64,000 nt of DNA from UBA4722 sp044221135 (GCA_044221135.1 JBGAPT010000004.1:33705-97704), one strand, 5' to 3'. Positions 36,643 through 45,876 are shown, numbered from the stretch's first letter. The notes: generated by a model not told the origin, from the letters alone. A program made the numbers and translations.

Positions 36643-37968
36643 TTAAGATAAAACACATCCTCCTTTTGGTTTTTCAAGAGGCACCAAAAGTGAAGGTTTT
36701 TTCATTTCCTCTGCTGCAGCAGACACTGCTGGACGAAGGAACCCAGCTTGTTTCATTGCAGCTGCAGATATCCGGTCACGTTCGTCGCTCGTTGTGCTTT
36801 CTACAACAGCCGGTATCTTTGGCTGAGGTTTAGGCCGAATGGTTTCAAGGACATCTGCCAATCGATCATCATCCAATAAAAAAGACACTCCACTTCGATT
36901 CTCGATCTGCTCGATCATACTCTCTAAACGCTGCTCTGGTGAAATTTGAAACTCTTTGTCAACTCGGTCTAGTTGGGGACCATACGCTGTTATTAATCTA
37001 TCCCGTCTCCTTTTTATTTTCCCATTTATATCCTCAGAAAAACCAAACCCCTGAATCAACGCATCATTCTCTGCCTTCCATTCTGGTGCACTCCTGTTTA
37101 CAACTTTAGGTGGTGTAGTGGCTACTGCTATGACCATTTTCTTATAGTGTTCAAACTGGTCATCAGTCAGTTTCGGTAAATCAGATTTCATCGAGTTTAA
37201 GGTTATGATAATGGGAGTCCAGTCGCGGAACAAAGCATAGCAATATAGAGCTTCGGACTCGCCCTTTTTATCAGCGCTCTCGCTGAACATTGTTTTGATG
37301 TCACTTAGTACTGTACTTGCTGCACTTGGTGCTGCACTTGCTGCTACACTGGGATTATCAGTTTGTTTATCGGTTTTTGCTTGCGATACTCCTTGAGTAT
37401 TATTATGCCGCTCCAGTGCCTCAGCAGTCAGCAGTACGTGATCGTCTGAATCCACGACTGTTTCAGAAGGGGCTCCGCCATCCATTTTTTTATCCAACAC
37501 AACGTTTTGCTTTTGCTGCAAAGAAAAAGAACGTTTCATGGAAATAGCTGTTTTTAAGTGAGCCAATGCTTTTTGTGTTTGTTTAGAAAAATACGGTTTA
37601 TTTTTATCTTTACCGCCTTCGTTTTGAAAAAACTCTAAGAATTTATCTTCGAGTGCAGGGACTATTAAACCCATCAACTCTGTAGCACGCTGTTCGTCCA
37701 AAAGAGTCGTATCAGGAGGGTATTCTGCATAAGTCAAAACATTCACTAAAATAGCTTGATATCGAACATCTTCACTTGGATAGGATATTTGTTTCATACC
37801 ATCCAAGGCATTCATACCTTTGCTATAATACTTTTTACTTTTCGCCCATCCCCATTTTAGAGCAACATAACTTTCAAGGATAGCGTCCAACAGTCCGCTC
37901 GCATAGCGATCTTCTGTTGTTTTGCTTTCTGTTTCTTTTCCACGATCTTGTCCTGCGCCTGTTAACAT
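36643..37968 (-). CDS. Orphan protein with C-terminal CaaX prenylation box (CVLS); effector candidate
   Basis: The 441-residue protein is preceded by GAGGGG 8 nt before ATG. It is soluble-looking, helical and Lys/Asp-rich, with no signal peptide or membrane helix. Its last residues are KPKGGCVLS followed by TAA. Cys438-Val-Leu-Ser is a textbook CaaX box, the same four residues as in human H-Ras, predicting farnesylation by a host enzyme. Bacteria lack protein farnesyltransferase, so the motif makes sense only inside a eukaryotic cell; Legionella uses CaaX effectors this way (AnkB is the known case). No other domain is recognised. The C-terminal third has a Gly-rich linker and lacks a strong polybasic stretch. 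It is the strongest effector candidate of the window. Confidence 0.72.
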   Translation of the reverse strand: MLTGAGQDRGKETESKTTEDRYASGLLDAILESYVALKWGWAKSKKYYSKGMNALDGMKQISYPSEDVRYQAILVNVLTYAEYPPDTTLLDEQRATELMGLIVPALEDKFLEFFQNEGGKDKNKPYFSKQTQKALAHLKTAISMKRSFSLQQKQNVVLDKKMDGGAPSETVVDSDDHVLLTAEALERHNNTQGVSQAKTDKQTDNPSVAASAAPSAASTVLSDIKTMFSESADKKGESEALYCYALFRDWTPIIITLNSMKSDLPKLTDDQFEHYKKMVIAVATTPPKVVNRSAPEWKAENDALIQGFGFSEDINGKIKRRRDRLITAYGPQLDRVDKEFQISPEQRLESMIEQIENRSGVSFLLDDDRLADVLETIRPKPQPKIPAVVESTTSDERDRISAAAMKQAGFLRPAVSAAAEEMKKPSLLVPLEKPKGGCVLS

Positions 37969-38160
37969 TCTTGCATCCCCTCTTTTTTATTATTTGAAAA
38001 TTTTTTTATCCGCGTGCAAATCTATACTTTTATCTGTGTCATGTCAAGCTTGTGTACAAAACATTGCCTGATAAAATCTGTCATGCAAGTCAAGCAAGCT
38101 TGTCAGCAATCCTTTAGTTAATCGAAATCATTTTTCTGAAGCTTTGATTTCGAGTAGTGT

Positions 38161-38424
38161 TGTTGAATAATTCGTTTTTTACGCGGAGCTGCTACGGTGA
38201 GCCCCTTCCACCACAGGGGGAAGGTAAGGAAGGGGGGAGTCAAAATGCAGTGTACTATTTAATATTTGTAGCGTTAATAAATAAAAAACTTCTAGAGTTC
38301 TTTAGCAGGAATTCTTGATAGAAAATAAATTAGAATAAATATTTTTTACTCCCCCTTCCCTACCTTCCCCCTGGAGGGGAAGGGGCTCACGTAGCAGCTT
38401 CGCGTAAAAACGAATTATTCAACA
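38161..38424. repeat. Family B palindromic element (264 bp, MITE-like)
   Basis: TGTTGAATAATTCG at the left is the exact reverse complement of the right end. The arms are about 80 bp with few mismatches and include ACGCG-AGCTGCTACG, TGAGCCCCTTCC and GGGGGAAGGTA words. The core is AT-rich with no gene. A solo arm lies at 30863. The remaining parts of the 37969-38519 gap hold no feature I can name. Confidence 0.88.
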
Positions 38425-38519
38425 GTACCCTTTCGAGCTGAATTATCTTCATGAGCGCTGCTTTATCTAAACTGTCATTGCAAGCGAAAAGTGACAAGTA
38501 AAGAAAGTTATTATTTTTT

Positions 38520-39896
38520 TCAGAATAACTTTTGCTGCGTACCAACACGCTTCAGACAAGTGCCATCTGTAGCGTATTTTTTCTCTAAACCATCAACGCT
38601 ACAAGCTTGCACCGGGCCTTTCCACATTATAGCAGGGACACTATTGCATCTTCGAACTTGTTTTTTCTCGGGCAATGGCAATAGAAGAGGAGCGCTAATA
38701 TTACGAGTTAGGCTTTCAATACCTTCGCGTAATAACTTTTTATATAAACTTGCTGTGCTACCTGTATTATTTATGAAGCGTATTATATATTTCTTTGGAT
38801 TCTCTTCTATTTTCTTCTCTGTTGTGTCATCTGTTCTATTTATTAGTGGCGCCCACTGAGACAAGTCCTTTTCTATCTTCTTCTCTGTGCAGCAAGTCAA
38901 TAAACAACTGCAAGCCTTGTTGCATAAAGCAATGAAACCCGTACTCATCATTCCCATAATAAACGAGCCCAAGACAAGCGTTATCCCATTCGCAACAGAT
39001 GATGTTGTAAATATGCCTATCAACATAGAGCCAATTAAATTGGCTATGCCTCCTGTACATACCATACTAATGACAGTTAAAAGTGTCATTGCTAACAGCC
39101 ATGTCCAATTTTCTTTAAGAAAATGTCTGCTAGGCAATAAAGCAGAATTATCTAAAACAATAGGTGATTTTGTCTCTTGAACAGGAACCATTGTCTCGAT
39201 TTTATTATCGTGAGGTAATAAAGTAGAATCATCTACACTAAAAATAATAGGCGACTGTGTCTTGTTAGGATAAATCGTTTTCTCGATTCCATTTATCGTA
39301 AAGATGTAGGGTACTTTGCCCTTAAAGTAAACTGTTCCGCTGCCATTAAGAATAATAGAAGCTTTTGCAACTCCCTTAACTTCCTCAGCTTCAAGAGCTG
39401 CAGCTCGATCAGCTGCAATTTTTGCAGCTTTAGCAGTTTCAGCAACTGCAATAATTTCAGCAGCTTTAATGGCTTTAGCAGCTTCAGCCGCTTTAGTTTC
39501 AGCAGTTTCAGCAGTTTTAACAGCTGCAGTAGCTTCAGCAATTTTAGCAGTTGCAGTAGCTTTAACTGCTTTAGGTGGTGCAACTTTAGCAGCTCTAGCA
39601 ATTTTTCTAGCAGTTTTTCTAGCAGCTTCAGCGGTTTCAGCAGTTGCAATTCTAGCAGCCATAGCAATTTTAGCGGCTTTAATTTCTTCACCTGTAAATT
39701 TTTTAGCAGGTGGGAAACCTGCAGCTGTAGCAGCTCTCACTGCTTTAGCAGCTATAACGTTAGCATATGCAGCTTTATCAGCTTTTCCCATGACTTCATC
39801 TACGGCTTCCACCAGCTGATCATCAAAACCAGTATATATGATAACGTATCTATTTTTACTTCCTCTTATGATATGTTGTCTAGCGCGTGTATCCAT
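38520..39896 (-). CDS. Alanine-rich repeat protein with two membrane segments; effector candidate
   Basis: The 458-residue protein has residues 40-195 built almost entirely from Ala, Lys, Glu, Thr and Ile (AETAKAAKIAADRAAALEAE), a long amphipathic helix. A polar beta-rich part follows (about 195-265), then two to three hydrophobic segments (265-335) containing a Cys cluster (LCNKACSCLLTCC), and a polar tail ending GTQQKLF. The DNA under the Ala-rich part is a degenerate repeat of GCTAAAGC/AGCAGCT words, so other frames are open too; this frame is chosen for its length and for its nonrepetitive ends. Lipid-binding or structural roles are guesses. Confidence 0.62.
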   Translation of the reverse strand: MDTRARQHIIRGSKNRYVIIYTGFDDQLVEAVDEVMGKADKAAYANVIAAKAVRAATAAGFPPAKKFTGEEIKAAKIAMAARIATAETAEAARKTARKIARAAKVAPPKAVKATATAKIAEATAAVKTAETAETKAAEAAKAIKAAEIIAVAETAKAAKIAADRAAALEAEEVKGVAKASIILNGSGTVYFKGKVPYIFTINGIEKTIYPNKTQSPIIFSVDDSTLLPHDNKIETMVPVQETKSPIVLDNSALLPSRHFLKENWTWLLAMTLLTVISMVCTGGIANLIGSMLIGIFTTSSVANGITLVLGSFIMGMMSTGFIALCNKACSCLLTCCTEKKIEKDLSQWAPLINRTDDTTEKKIEENPKKYIIRFINNTGSTASLYKKLLREGIESLTRNISAPLLLPLPEKKQVRRCNSVPAIMWKGPVQACSVDGLEKKYATDGTCLKRVGTQQKLF

Positions 39897-40041
39897 TTAA
39901 ATAATTTTCTCTTTATAATGAAAGGTAAAAGAACCATACATCAACTCCGCGCAATTATAACACAGTATGATCCGTTCTGGTATAAATAAAAATCAGGATT
40001 TCTGTATCTATTACTCTCAATGGCGTCAGCTAATTTAGAGT

Positions 40042-40167
40042 TTAATCGTGCCCGCGGGCGTCTTTTCTTTGGATTTTTATTCAATCATCAATGCAGGCTC
40101 TTGTCTTGACTAACATATCTAATGCTTCTGATAACAGCCGAGAAAAGACGCACGCGGGCACGATTAA
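40042..40167. repeat. Family C palindromic element (126 bp), short form
   Basis: TTAATCGTGCCCGCG at the left is inverted as CGCGGGCACGATTAA at the right; GGCGTCTTTTCT extends the arm. It is related to 24052-24288, but the outer arms and core differ. It lies just beyond the lysE-family stop codon and could act as a terminator. Confidence 0.8.
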
Positions 40168-40174
40168 GATGCTG

Positions 40175-40807
40175 TCATACCATCTTCAAAATCTGCCAAC
40201 CAATATAAAACGCAACTGTCCATATAATCAAAGCAGAGAGTTTATTCACGAATAATAATCCCACTCCTGTTTTATCTAATTTTTGTAAATAATGGCCCGC
40301 AATAGATAATGCAAAAAACCAGCCGAACGACATCAGAATGCAACCTGCCGTATAAGCGAGCCTTTTACTACCTAGAAAATCCAATGAATTAGTTCCAATT
40401 ACACCAATCGTATCCAGCAAGGCATGCGGATTTAACAAAGAAACAGAAACGGTAAAAACGATTTGGCGTTTAACAGAAAAAGGTTTACCTCCTTCATGTG
40501 ATTTGACAGGTTTGCTATGCCACGTCACCCAACCCATGTAGAGCAAAAAACAGAACCCAATAACAAAAAAGACTTCTTTCAGCCATACAATCGTCAACAC
40601 TAAAACAGATACACCTAATACGGCACAAATAATCAAAATGCTATCGCATAATGAAGCGGTCAATACACTCGGCAGTGCATATACAAAACGCCGTTGACTG
40701 GCGCCCTGATTAAAGATAAAAATATTTTGCACGCCTAATGGAATAATGAGACCAAAAGTTAAAATAACACCGTATAAAAATGCATAAACCATATGACGCT
40801 CTTTCAT
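40175..40807 (-). CDS. LysE/ArgO-family amino-acid exporter
   Basis: The 210-residue protein has six predicted helices and the LysE family pattern: GLIIPLGVQNIFIFNQG in helix 1, LCDSILI in helix 2 and SLLNPHALLDTIGVIG in helix 4. Family members export basic amino acids (LysE, ArgO) or others through the inner membrane. The start is 3 bp after the stop of the THUMP methyltransferase gene, so translation is coupled; an ATG at 40792 is an alternative. Pairing an exporter with peptide-scavenging enzymes would relieve excess Lys or Arg, which is inference. Confidence 0.88.
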   Translation of the reverse strand: MKERHMVYAFLYGVILTFGLIIPLGVQNIFIFNQGASQRRFVYALPSVLTASLCDSILIICAVLGVSVLVLTIVWLKEVFFVIGFCFLLYMGWVTWHSKPVKSHEGGKPFSVKRQIVFTVSVSLLNPHALLDTIGVIGTNSLDFLGSKRLAYTAGCILMSFGWFFALSIAGHYLQKLDKTGVGLLFVNKLSALIIWTVAFYIGWQILKMV

Positions 40808-40810
40808 TTT

Positions 40811-42118
40811 TTAAATAAAAAATTGACACACCCGAATGTCTAAACCACCTTGAGTAAAATGATAGGTTTCTGTCTTTGATTGAGTCAGATTTCTCATCAG
40901 TACAGACCATGTTTCTTGATCTGGACATAAGACAAACCCAAGAACATTATACTGATTTTCTTTTGCCTTCATAGAAATTTCATTAATTTTAAGCGCTATT
41001 TTTTTATATAATAAAACCGAATTGGACTCTTTATTTAATCGAATGCCATAAGGTGGATTCAGTGGCATAAAAATATTACCTGAAAATGCATCCACATTTA
41101 ATGTCAAAAAATCACTTTGTATGCTAACAATTTCAGGTATGACAAAACCCCTTTTTGCAGCTGCCTTTTTATAATAAAGTAGATTTTCCTCCAACACATT
41201 CATCGCATTGCCAGATTTGTCAATACAATATAAATGAATAGCTTGCTCATCGCGCTTAGATTTCAAACTCAAAAAATGTTCTTTTGCTTGATTAACTAAA
41301 AAATCAAAATTGGTTTTTTTAAATAAAGGCATTTTTTTTAACGCATAATCACGTCCGAAAAGTGCCGGAAGAAATTGAAAATACAGCTGGCAAAACTCAA
41401 AAGCAAAAGTGCCCGTTCCCGAAAAAGGAATAAGCATTGTTTTGGGTAAAAAATCCTGATGGTATTTTTTTGAAAACAATAAAGCGTTTTGAATGCAGCA
41501 AGCAGCCACATCTTCTCTTAACGGAGCACTTGCACTTAACTTTCCTCGATATCCTCTTTTATAAAGTGGCTGACCTGCCAAAGAAATACTAATCGTTAAC
41601 TTATCTTTGTAGAATTCAACATAAAGACAGGTTGTTTCATTAGAATGTTCGCCACTCACCACATCACTGACATAGGGTTTTATTATTTCAGTGAGTATTT
41701 CCTTTAATCCTGTTTCATGAAATGCTTTGCTTGAAACAGAATTTACTTTAATTTTAAGCGACATTTTTTTATTGACATAATAATTCCAATCTATTTCACG
41801 ACACTTTTTTTCAAAGGCTTTTTTTCCAATCACGATATCTTTAAAAATGACAAGACGCACATCTGAAAAACATTGGTTTCGTAATAATAATTCAACTATT
41901 GCAAATAGATAAACAGGGCGCACTTGTATTTCATTTTTTAATAAATACACTTTTCCTGTGAATGGTTGTGCAAACCAGAGATTGCTCAAAATGGCTTTCG
42001 CTTCATCCAATGCAACAGCGCCCAACCCAGGAGGAAAAATAATTTTAGCGACTTGGGCTTTCCCATATATATTTTTTTTGATACTTTTTTTGAGATTGTC
42101 ATCAATAAGAAGCGTCAT
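40811..42118 (-). CDS. THUMP-domain class I methyltransferase (RlmL/YpsC-like rRNA m2G methyltransferase)
   Basis: The 435-residue protein starts with a THUMP-like region (about 1-175; IIFPPGLGAVALDEAKAIL). It then has the family motifs PLYKRGYR and SASAPLREDVAACCI, the AdoMet motif region IPFSGTGTFAFEF and the catalytic motif NPPYGIRL. This corresponds to the N6/N2-purine methyltransferases acting on 23S rRNA (RlmL, YpsC). It has only one methyltransferase domain, unlike the fused RlmKL of enterobacteria (about 700 residues). Some motifs are diverged, so the target base is uncertain. It is the first gene of a two-gene operon with the LysE exporter. Confidence 0.78.
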   Translation of the reverse strand: MTLLIDDNLKKSIKKNIYGKAQVAKIIFPPGLGAVALDEAKAILSNLWFAQPFTGKVYLLKNEIQVRPVYLFAIVELLLRNQCFSDVRLVIFKDIVIGKKAFEKKCREIDWNYYVNKKMSLKIKVNSVSSKAFHETGLKEILTEIIKPYVSDVVSGEHSNETTCLYVEFYKDKLTISISLAGQPLYKRGYRGKLSASAPLREDVAACCIQNALLFSKKYHQDFLPKTMLIPFSGTGTFAFEFCQLYFQFLPALFGRDYALKKMPLFKKTNFDFLVNQAKEHFLSLKSKRDEQAIHLYCIDKSGNAMNVLEENLLYYKKAAAKRGFVIPEIVSIQSDFLTLNVDAFSGNIFMPLNPPYGIRLNKESNSVLLYKKIALKINEISMKAKENQYNVLGFVLCPDQETWSVLMRNLTQSKTETYHFTQGGLDIRVCQFFI

Positions 42119-42399
42119 CGTAGATTGATCTTGTATTTTTTATAAAATAAAATGGTAACGCTTAGGCCTCTAAAGTACCAGTTAATATTTCAAAAATGAA
42201 TTTCGCGCTGGCGACTCAGAATCAATTGCAAATACAATGGCAAACAATCATAATACTCAACGCTACAGAAAGCTAAAAATGAATATGCCAATTAGGGCCT
42301 GTTGACAATTGTCTAGGCAAAAGCATCGCAATTAGGGCTAGAATTTATCAAGAAAACAAATGGATACGATCGAAAATTTTGCAGCCAAGGGCGCCGAAC

Positions 42400-42603
42400 A
42401 TGGAAAGTTTACTGATACATAAATTAATCAATGCATTAGAGGCGCCTGTCGCAATTCAATCTCACAAAAAACGGCTTGAAATAGGTAACTTGTTTTCCCT
42501 TAATAAAACGTTAAGGTTTAATTGGTATGATGTGTCCAAACGTCTGGGTTTTAGGTATGGTAACGCCCCTCAAACTCTGCTTCTTAAATGGTATACGCTA
42601 TGA
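42400..42603 (+). CDS. Small orphan protein, coupled to the next gene
   Basis: The 67-residue reading frame from the ATG at 42400 is basic and helical (LLIHKLINALEAP ... NWYDVSKRLGFRYG). It has no strong ribosome site. Its TGA overlaps the ATG of the next gene as ATGA, a usual sign of a real operon. No family is recognised. Confidence 0.4.
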   Translation: MESLLIHKLINALEAPVAIQSHKKRLEIGNLFSLNKTLRFNWYDVSKRLGFRYGNAPQTLLLKWYTL

Positions 42604-43187
42604 AATATAAAATAACAAGACAATATGCTCGCGACATTGAACTACCACTCGTTGAGTTCGATGATCAAGTTGATGCACAATTCTTTATAAAGATAAAGCT
42701 AGAATCAGACAGACAACTACATGTCGCGGCGATTTATCGCCTATATCATGACAAGAAATTAATCGATGTCATTAACCACGGTAAACTGAATGTTTCTGGC
42801 ATACCGGAACACTATTTTTCTGATGAAGGCACTCAACACATACATAACAATGCATATAAAATAGATGCCCAATATTTAAATAATCCTGCTACGCCTTCTG
42901 GAAATATGGTTGAACTAAAAGATGCGCGATTGTTTATAGAAAAAAAATTACGGCATGATCTTGAATTAAACAAAAAAATAACGTACCGTATTTTTAAGAG
43001 CAATACGATGCTTGAAAAATTTAATCCGCTGCAACCAGAAAAACCCGTTCAAAATAGCACGGACAATAAAGCCACTTTCCACCCCACGCCATTTCGTACA
43101 CAGCCAAAACCAGCGGGTTCGCCACTGCGGTGGGTTGGTCAAACGACTAGGGAGCAGGCTAAGGATGAGAAGGAAAAAGAAGTGTAA
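42600..43187 (+). CDS. Orphan soluble protein
   Basis: The ATG at 42600 forms an ATGA overlap with the preceding small gene (195 residues); an in-frame ATG at 42588 lies inside that gene. Residues 1-125 look like a compact alpha/beta domain (LPLVEFDDQVDAQFFIKIKL, VAAIYRLYHDKKLIDVINHG). The last 60 residues are Pro/Thr/Gln-rich and charged (TPFRTQPKPAGSPLRWVG), probably disordered. No signal peptide or known family. Confidence 0.55.
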   Translation: MKYKITRQYARDIELPLVEFDDQVDAQFFIKIKLESDRQLHVAAIYRLYHDKKLIDVINHGKLNVSGIPEHYFSDEGTQHIHNNAYKIDAQYLNNPATPSGNMVELKDARLFIEKKLRHDLELNKKITYRIFKSNTMLEKFNPLQPEKPVQNSTDNKATFHPTPFRTQPKPAGSPLRWVGQTTREQAKDEKEKEV

Positions 43188-43321
43188 TCTCATGCTCGTC
43201 ATGACAAGCTATTGAGTTATCCTTACGAAAAATTTGCTACCGCATTATCTCTGCTTTCACGATGTCATCCCCGCTCCCCTATGTCATCCCCGCACCACAC
43301 TGTCATCCCCACTCCTCCTAT

Positions 43322-43455
43322 GTCATCCCCGCGAAAGCGGGGACCCATCTTGCAAATATCTCCAAACGATAATTAGTAAATTGAAATTTAATTATCAATA
43401 AAAAAGGTAGTTAAAGATACAAGTCATGATGGGTCCCCGCTTTCGCGGGGATGAC
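43322..43455. repeat. Family A palindromic element, copy 6 (inverted core)
   Basis: The core runs in the opposite direction to the other copies (TTGCAAATATCTCCAAACG first). The first two flank units are mirrored (ATAGGAGGAG/ATGGAGGAGC, then AGTGTGGTGC/AGTGTGGAGC). Both sides then reach GCGGTAG. No gene lies between 43188 and 43646. Confidence 0.92.
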
Positions 43456-43646
43456 ATGGAGGAGCAGGGATGACAGTGTGGAGCGAGGATGACGCGGTAG
43501 ATTTTGTGGAGATATCTTAGAGTACAAGCAAGCGAATAGTGACTCCCCAAGCTTGATTAATGATACAATTCATCTATATTAGCCTCTCTTGTTAGCAAAA
43601 AAGCTACCTTAAGCACTTACGATTTTCTTTTACAGGGAAAAGCCAA

Positions 43647-44705
43647 ATGCCCACTTTAAAAAACACACAAACAAACCTGCTAAAAGAAAAAATCCATGAA
43701 AAACCTACACACTATTTAGATTTGCTTTTCGATTTATTACCTGAAAATGTGATACAAGCAAAAAAAATATTAAAGCTCATGGATGCGTTAGTAAAAGAAA
43801 AAAAACTAGATCGCATTTTACTTTATAAACAGATGGAAACGCCCCTTTTTTTCCAAGATAAAAGTTGTCAGGATTTTACTAAAAGAGATCCATTGATTTC
43901 GAAATTAATAAAAGACGGCGGTCTTGGCATGCTGAATCATTATCTTAATTATAAATACGGCGCGCCGTTAAGTGCAGAACTGCTTGAGATACACGATATT
44001 TTTATTTTTAACTTGACACCCATCAGAACATTTATCGATATCAATAATTGCCCTGCTCTTGCAAGCGAAGAAGATAAAAATCGTATTACCGAAAAATATT
44101 ATTCCATGAGTGGCATGTCCTATGAATTATTCGGTGACATTCTTCAAGAAAAAAGTATGAGTATCTTAAAACGGTTAGTGGAATGTCATTTTGATTTTAA
44201 CAAACAGGTTACTATTGATCATCTTAAAAAATATTTATACGCTCATTTTGATGAGGGCCCTAAAATAAATAATGAAACCCTGCAATTCTTGCTCGATAAT
44301 GGCTTAAATCCGAATAGTTATCTGGATCTGTTTTTAAATGAACTCAGTAATGAATTATCTATACCGAACATTACAAAAACACAATATCCTCTGATTCATA
44401 TAATCAATTATTTATTAGATAACAATGCAACGCTTGCCCCTTTCCCTTCCGTATTTTTAGAAAAATTGCATCATACATTGGCACTTTATACTGATAAAAT
44501 AAATTTTCTTCCACGCAGTCAACAGCAGCAACAAACGCTTGAAGAAATCTGGTATTTGCAAGGCCAATTAGTTGAAACGATCACCTCGCTGGAAGCAGCC
44601 AAGCCTTATTATCTTAAAGCAGGAAAACGAGGCATCAATACTATCAAACGCAAGGGGCTCATCACGCTACTTGATATGATGCAGCACTTGTCTAATACGG
44701 AGTAA
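43647..44705 (+). CDS. Helical-repeat orphan, possibly diverged ankyrin repeats
   Basis: The 352-residue soluble protein is preceded by AGGGAAAAG. Several segments have the ankyrin-like pattern of a helix followed by a short Asn/Asp/Gly turn: LQFLLDNGLNPNSYLD, IHIINYLLDNNATLAPFP, LVECHFDFNKQVTIDHL. The canonical TPLHxA signature is absent, so the repeat assignment is tentative. Gln-rich residues sit near 298-303. Ankyrin proteins are frequent effectors in Legionellales, where they dock host proteins; here this is only suggestive. It converges on the histidine phosphatase gene. Confidence 0.6.
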   Translation: MPTLKNTQTNLLKEKIHEKPTHYLDLLFDLLPENVIQAKKILKLMDALVKEKKLDRILLYKQMETPLFFQDKSCQDFTKRDPLISKLIKDGGLGMLNHYLNYKYGAPLSAELLEIHDIFIFNLTPIRTFIDINNCPALASEEDKNRITEKYYSMSGMSYELFGDILQEKSMSILKRLVECHFDFNKQVTIDHLKKYLYAHFDEGPKINNETLQFLLDNGLNPNSYLDLFLNELSNELSIPNITKTQYPLIHIINYLLDNNATLAPFPSVFLEKLHHTLALYTDKINFLPRSQQQQQTLEEIWYLQGQLVETITSLEAAKPYYLKAGKRGINTIKRKGLITLLDMMQHLSNTE

Positions 44706-44718
44706 TGACGACACAAAA

Positions 44719-45366
44719 TCACATTTTTATTACCTGATTATAAACTTGATCCCATGAGCCGTTAAATGAAACACCGTATTGCTGTTGGCGTATATCAAGT
44801 TTTTTAATAAGGCCGTTCTTATCATAGTCCGTGACAAAAACAGTATCAAAAGCAGTCTTGAAATTGATTGAAGATATTTTTGCTCGAGCATCTTCATTAT
44901 CATTACCTAGTCTCTTTAATAATTCTGGAATTTTAGTATGGTGACAACAAATGAGAATCGTTTTTCCATCATATTGACTATTGTGTAATAGATCATGAAT
45001 GAGTTGCGGAATATCCTTGTTCCGGTAATTACGTACAATCGTACCATGAAGCTCAGCCAACTGATTGGCTAGCGGTGCAATCGTTTGCATTTCTCGCATG
45101 GATCCTTCCGGGCCTGAGCTTTTAGGGCTGGTTGCAAAAATGTAATCGGGCTCTTTAAATGTCTTTAAATAGTAAGCAGCAAAAGCAATCGCTCGTATTT
45201 GACCTTTAGGAGATAAAAAAGGACCTGGATCCGCTTGGGTTAATTTATCTGCATGCCGAATCAGAATAACTCTGCTAGGCACTGCCAATGCAGAGACGAT
45301 TATGTATAAACTTAAAACAAAAATCAAGATGACACTTAACTTTTTGCAAATAAATCTATTATTCAT
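44719..45366 (-). CDS. Exported histidine phosphatase superfamily protein
   Basis: The start at 45366 is set by AGGAAAGG 5 nt upstream and by the signal peptide that begins there (LSVILIFVLSLYIIVSALA); the frame is open 102 bp further upstream. The mature protein (215 residues with the signal) has the catalytic RHAD in VILIRHAD (Arg37-His38) in place of RHG, and a second catalytic His in LICCHHTKIPELL. This superfamily uses a phosphohistidine intermediate. Exported members include acid phosphatases and SixA-type enzymes. The substrate is unknown. Confidence 0.8.
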   Translation of the reverse strand: MNNRFICKKLSVILIFVLSLYIIVSALAVPSRVILIRHADKLTQADPGPFLSPKGQIRAIAFAAYYLKTFKEPDYIFATSPKSSGPEGSMREMQTIAPLANQLAELHGTIVRNYRNKDIPQLIHDLLHNSQYDGKTILICCHHTKIPELLKRLGNDNEDARAKISSINFKTAFDTVFVTDYDKNGLIKKLDIRQQQYGVSFNGSWDQVYNQVIKM

Positions 45367-45506
45367 AGTACCTTTCCTCATCTTGCGAATTTTATCTTTT
45401 TGAAAGCGGGTCATCGCATTGCAATAAAAACCAGCAGTATATTCTTTTTTTGTAAAAAAAACAAACAATATTAGATCAAATAGTTACTCTTAACTTGCGC
45501 AAATTG

Positions 45507-45535
45507 CTGACGTCAACAAAAAATTCTGGTAGATT
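45507..45535 (+). promoter_or_regulatory. Possible promoter of the cold-shock gene
   Basis: CTGACG (45507-45512) and TAGATT (45530-45535) are 17 bp apart. A roughly 100-nt leader lies between them and the start codon, as in regulated cold-shock mRNAs. The matches to consensus are moderate. Confidence 0.35.
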
Positions 45536-45637
45536 ATACCGGTCGCTACGAAGTTGTTATCGCGTATTTCATTTGAAATAAGGTCTGGGCAATTTATTCT
45601 AGCGTTAATTTTTAATTTTATGAAGGTGTGATTTGTT

Positions 45638-45850
45638 ATGGCTCGTGAAACTGGAAAAGTGAAGTGGTTTAATAGTGGTAAAGGGTTTGGCTTTATTGAA
45701 CGTGAAAAAGGGGATGATGTATTTGTCCACTTTAAGTCAATTAATGGTGAAGGTTACCGTTCCCTGACGGAAGGTCAGCGCGTTGAGTTTACAGTCACGC
45801 AAGGTCAGAAAGGCCTGCAAGCTGAAGATGTGACGGTTGTTGACGATTAA
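45638..45850 (+). CDS. Cold-shock-domain protein (CspA family)
   Basis: The 70-residue protein is a single cold-shock domain with RNP1 (KGFGFIE, residues 15-21) and RNP2 (VFVHF, 28-32). It binds single-stranded RNA and DNA and acts as an RNA chaperone. The length is that of CspA/CspD-type proteins. A long 5' leader and a clear intrinsic terminator bracket the gene, so it is monocistronic. Cold-specific induction cannot be told from sequence. Confidence 0.96.
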   Translation: MARETGKVKWFNSGKGFGFIEREKGDDVFVHFKSINGEGYRSLTEGQRVEFTVTQGQKGLQAEDVTVVDD

Positions 45851-45876
45851 TCGTAGTGTACTCGTCTAGAAAATGA

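Noticed and set aside
39293..39691. Leu/Lys-rich 132-residue reading frame
   Set aside because: It is a shadow frame of the Ala-rich gene on the same strand, produced by the repeat composition.
39469..39819. Ala/Val-rich frame on the plus strand
   Set aside because: It is antisense to the Ala-rich gene and made of the same DNA repeats, with no ribosome site.
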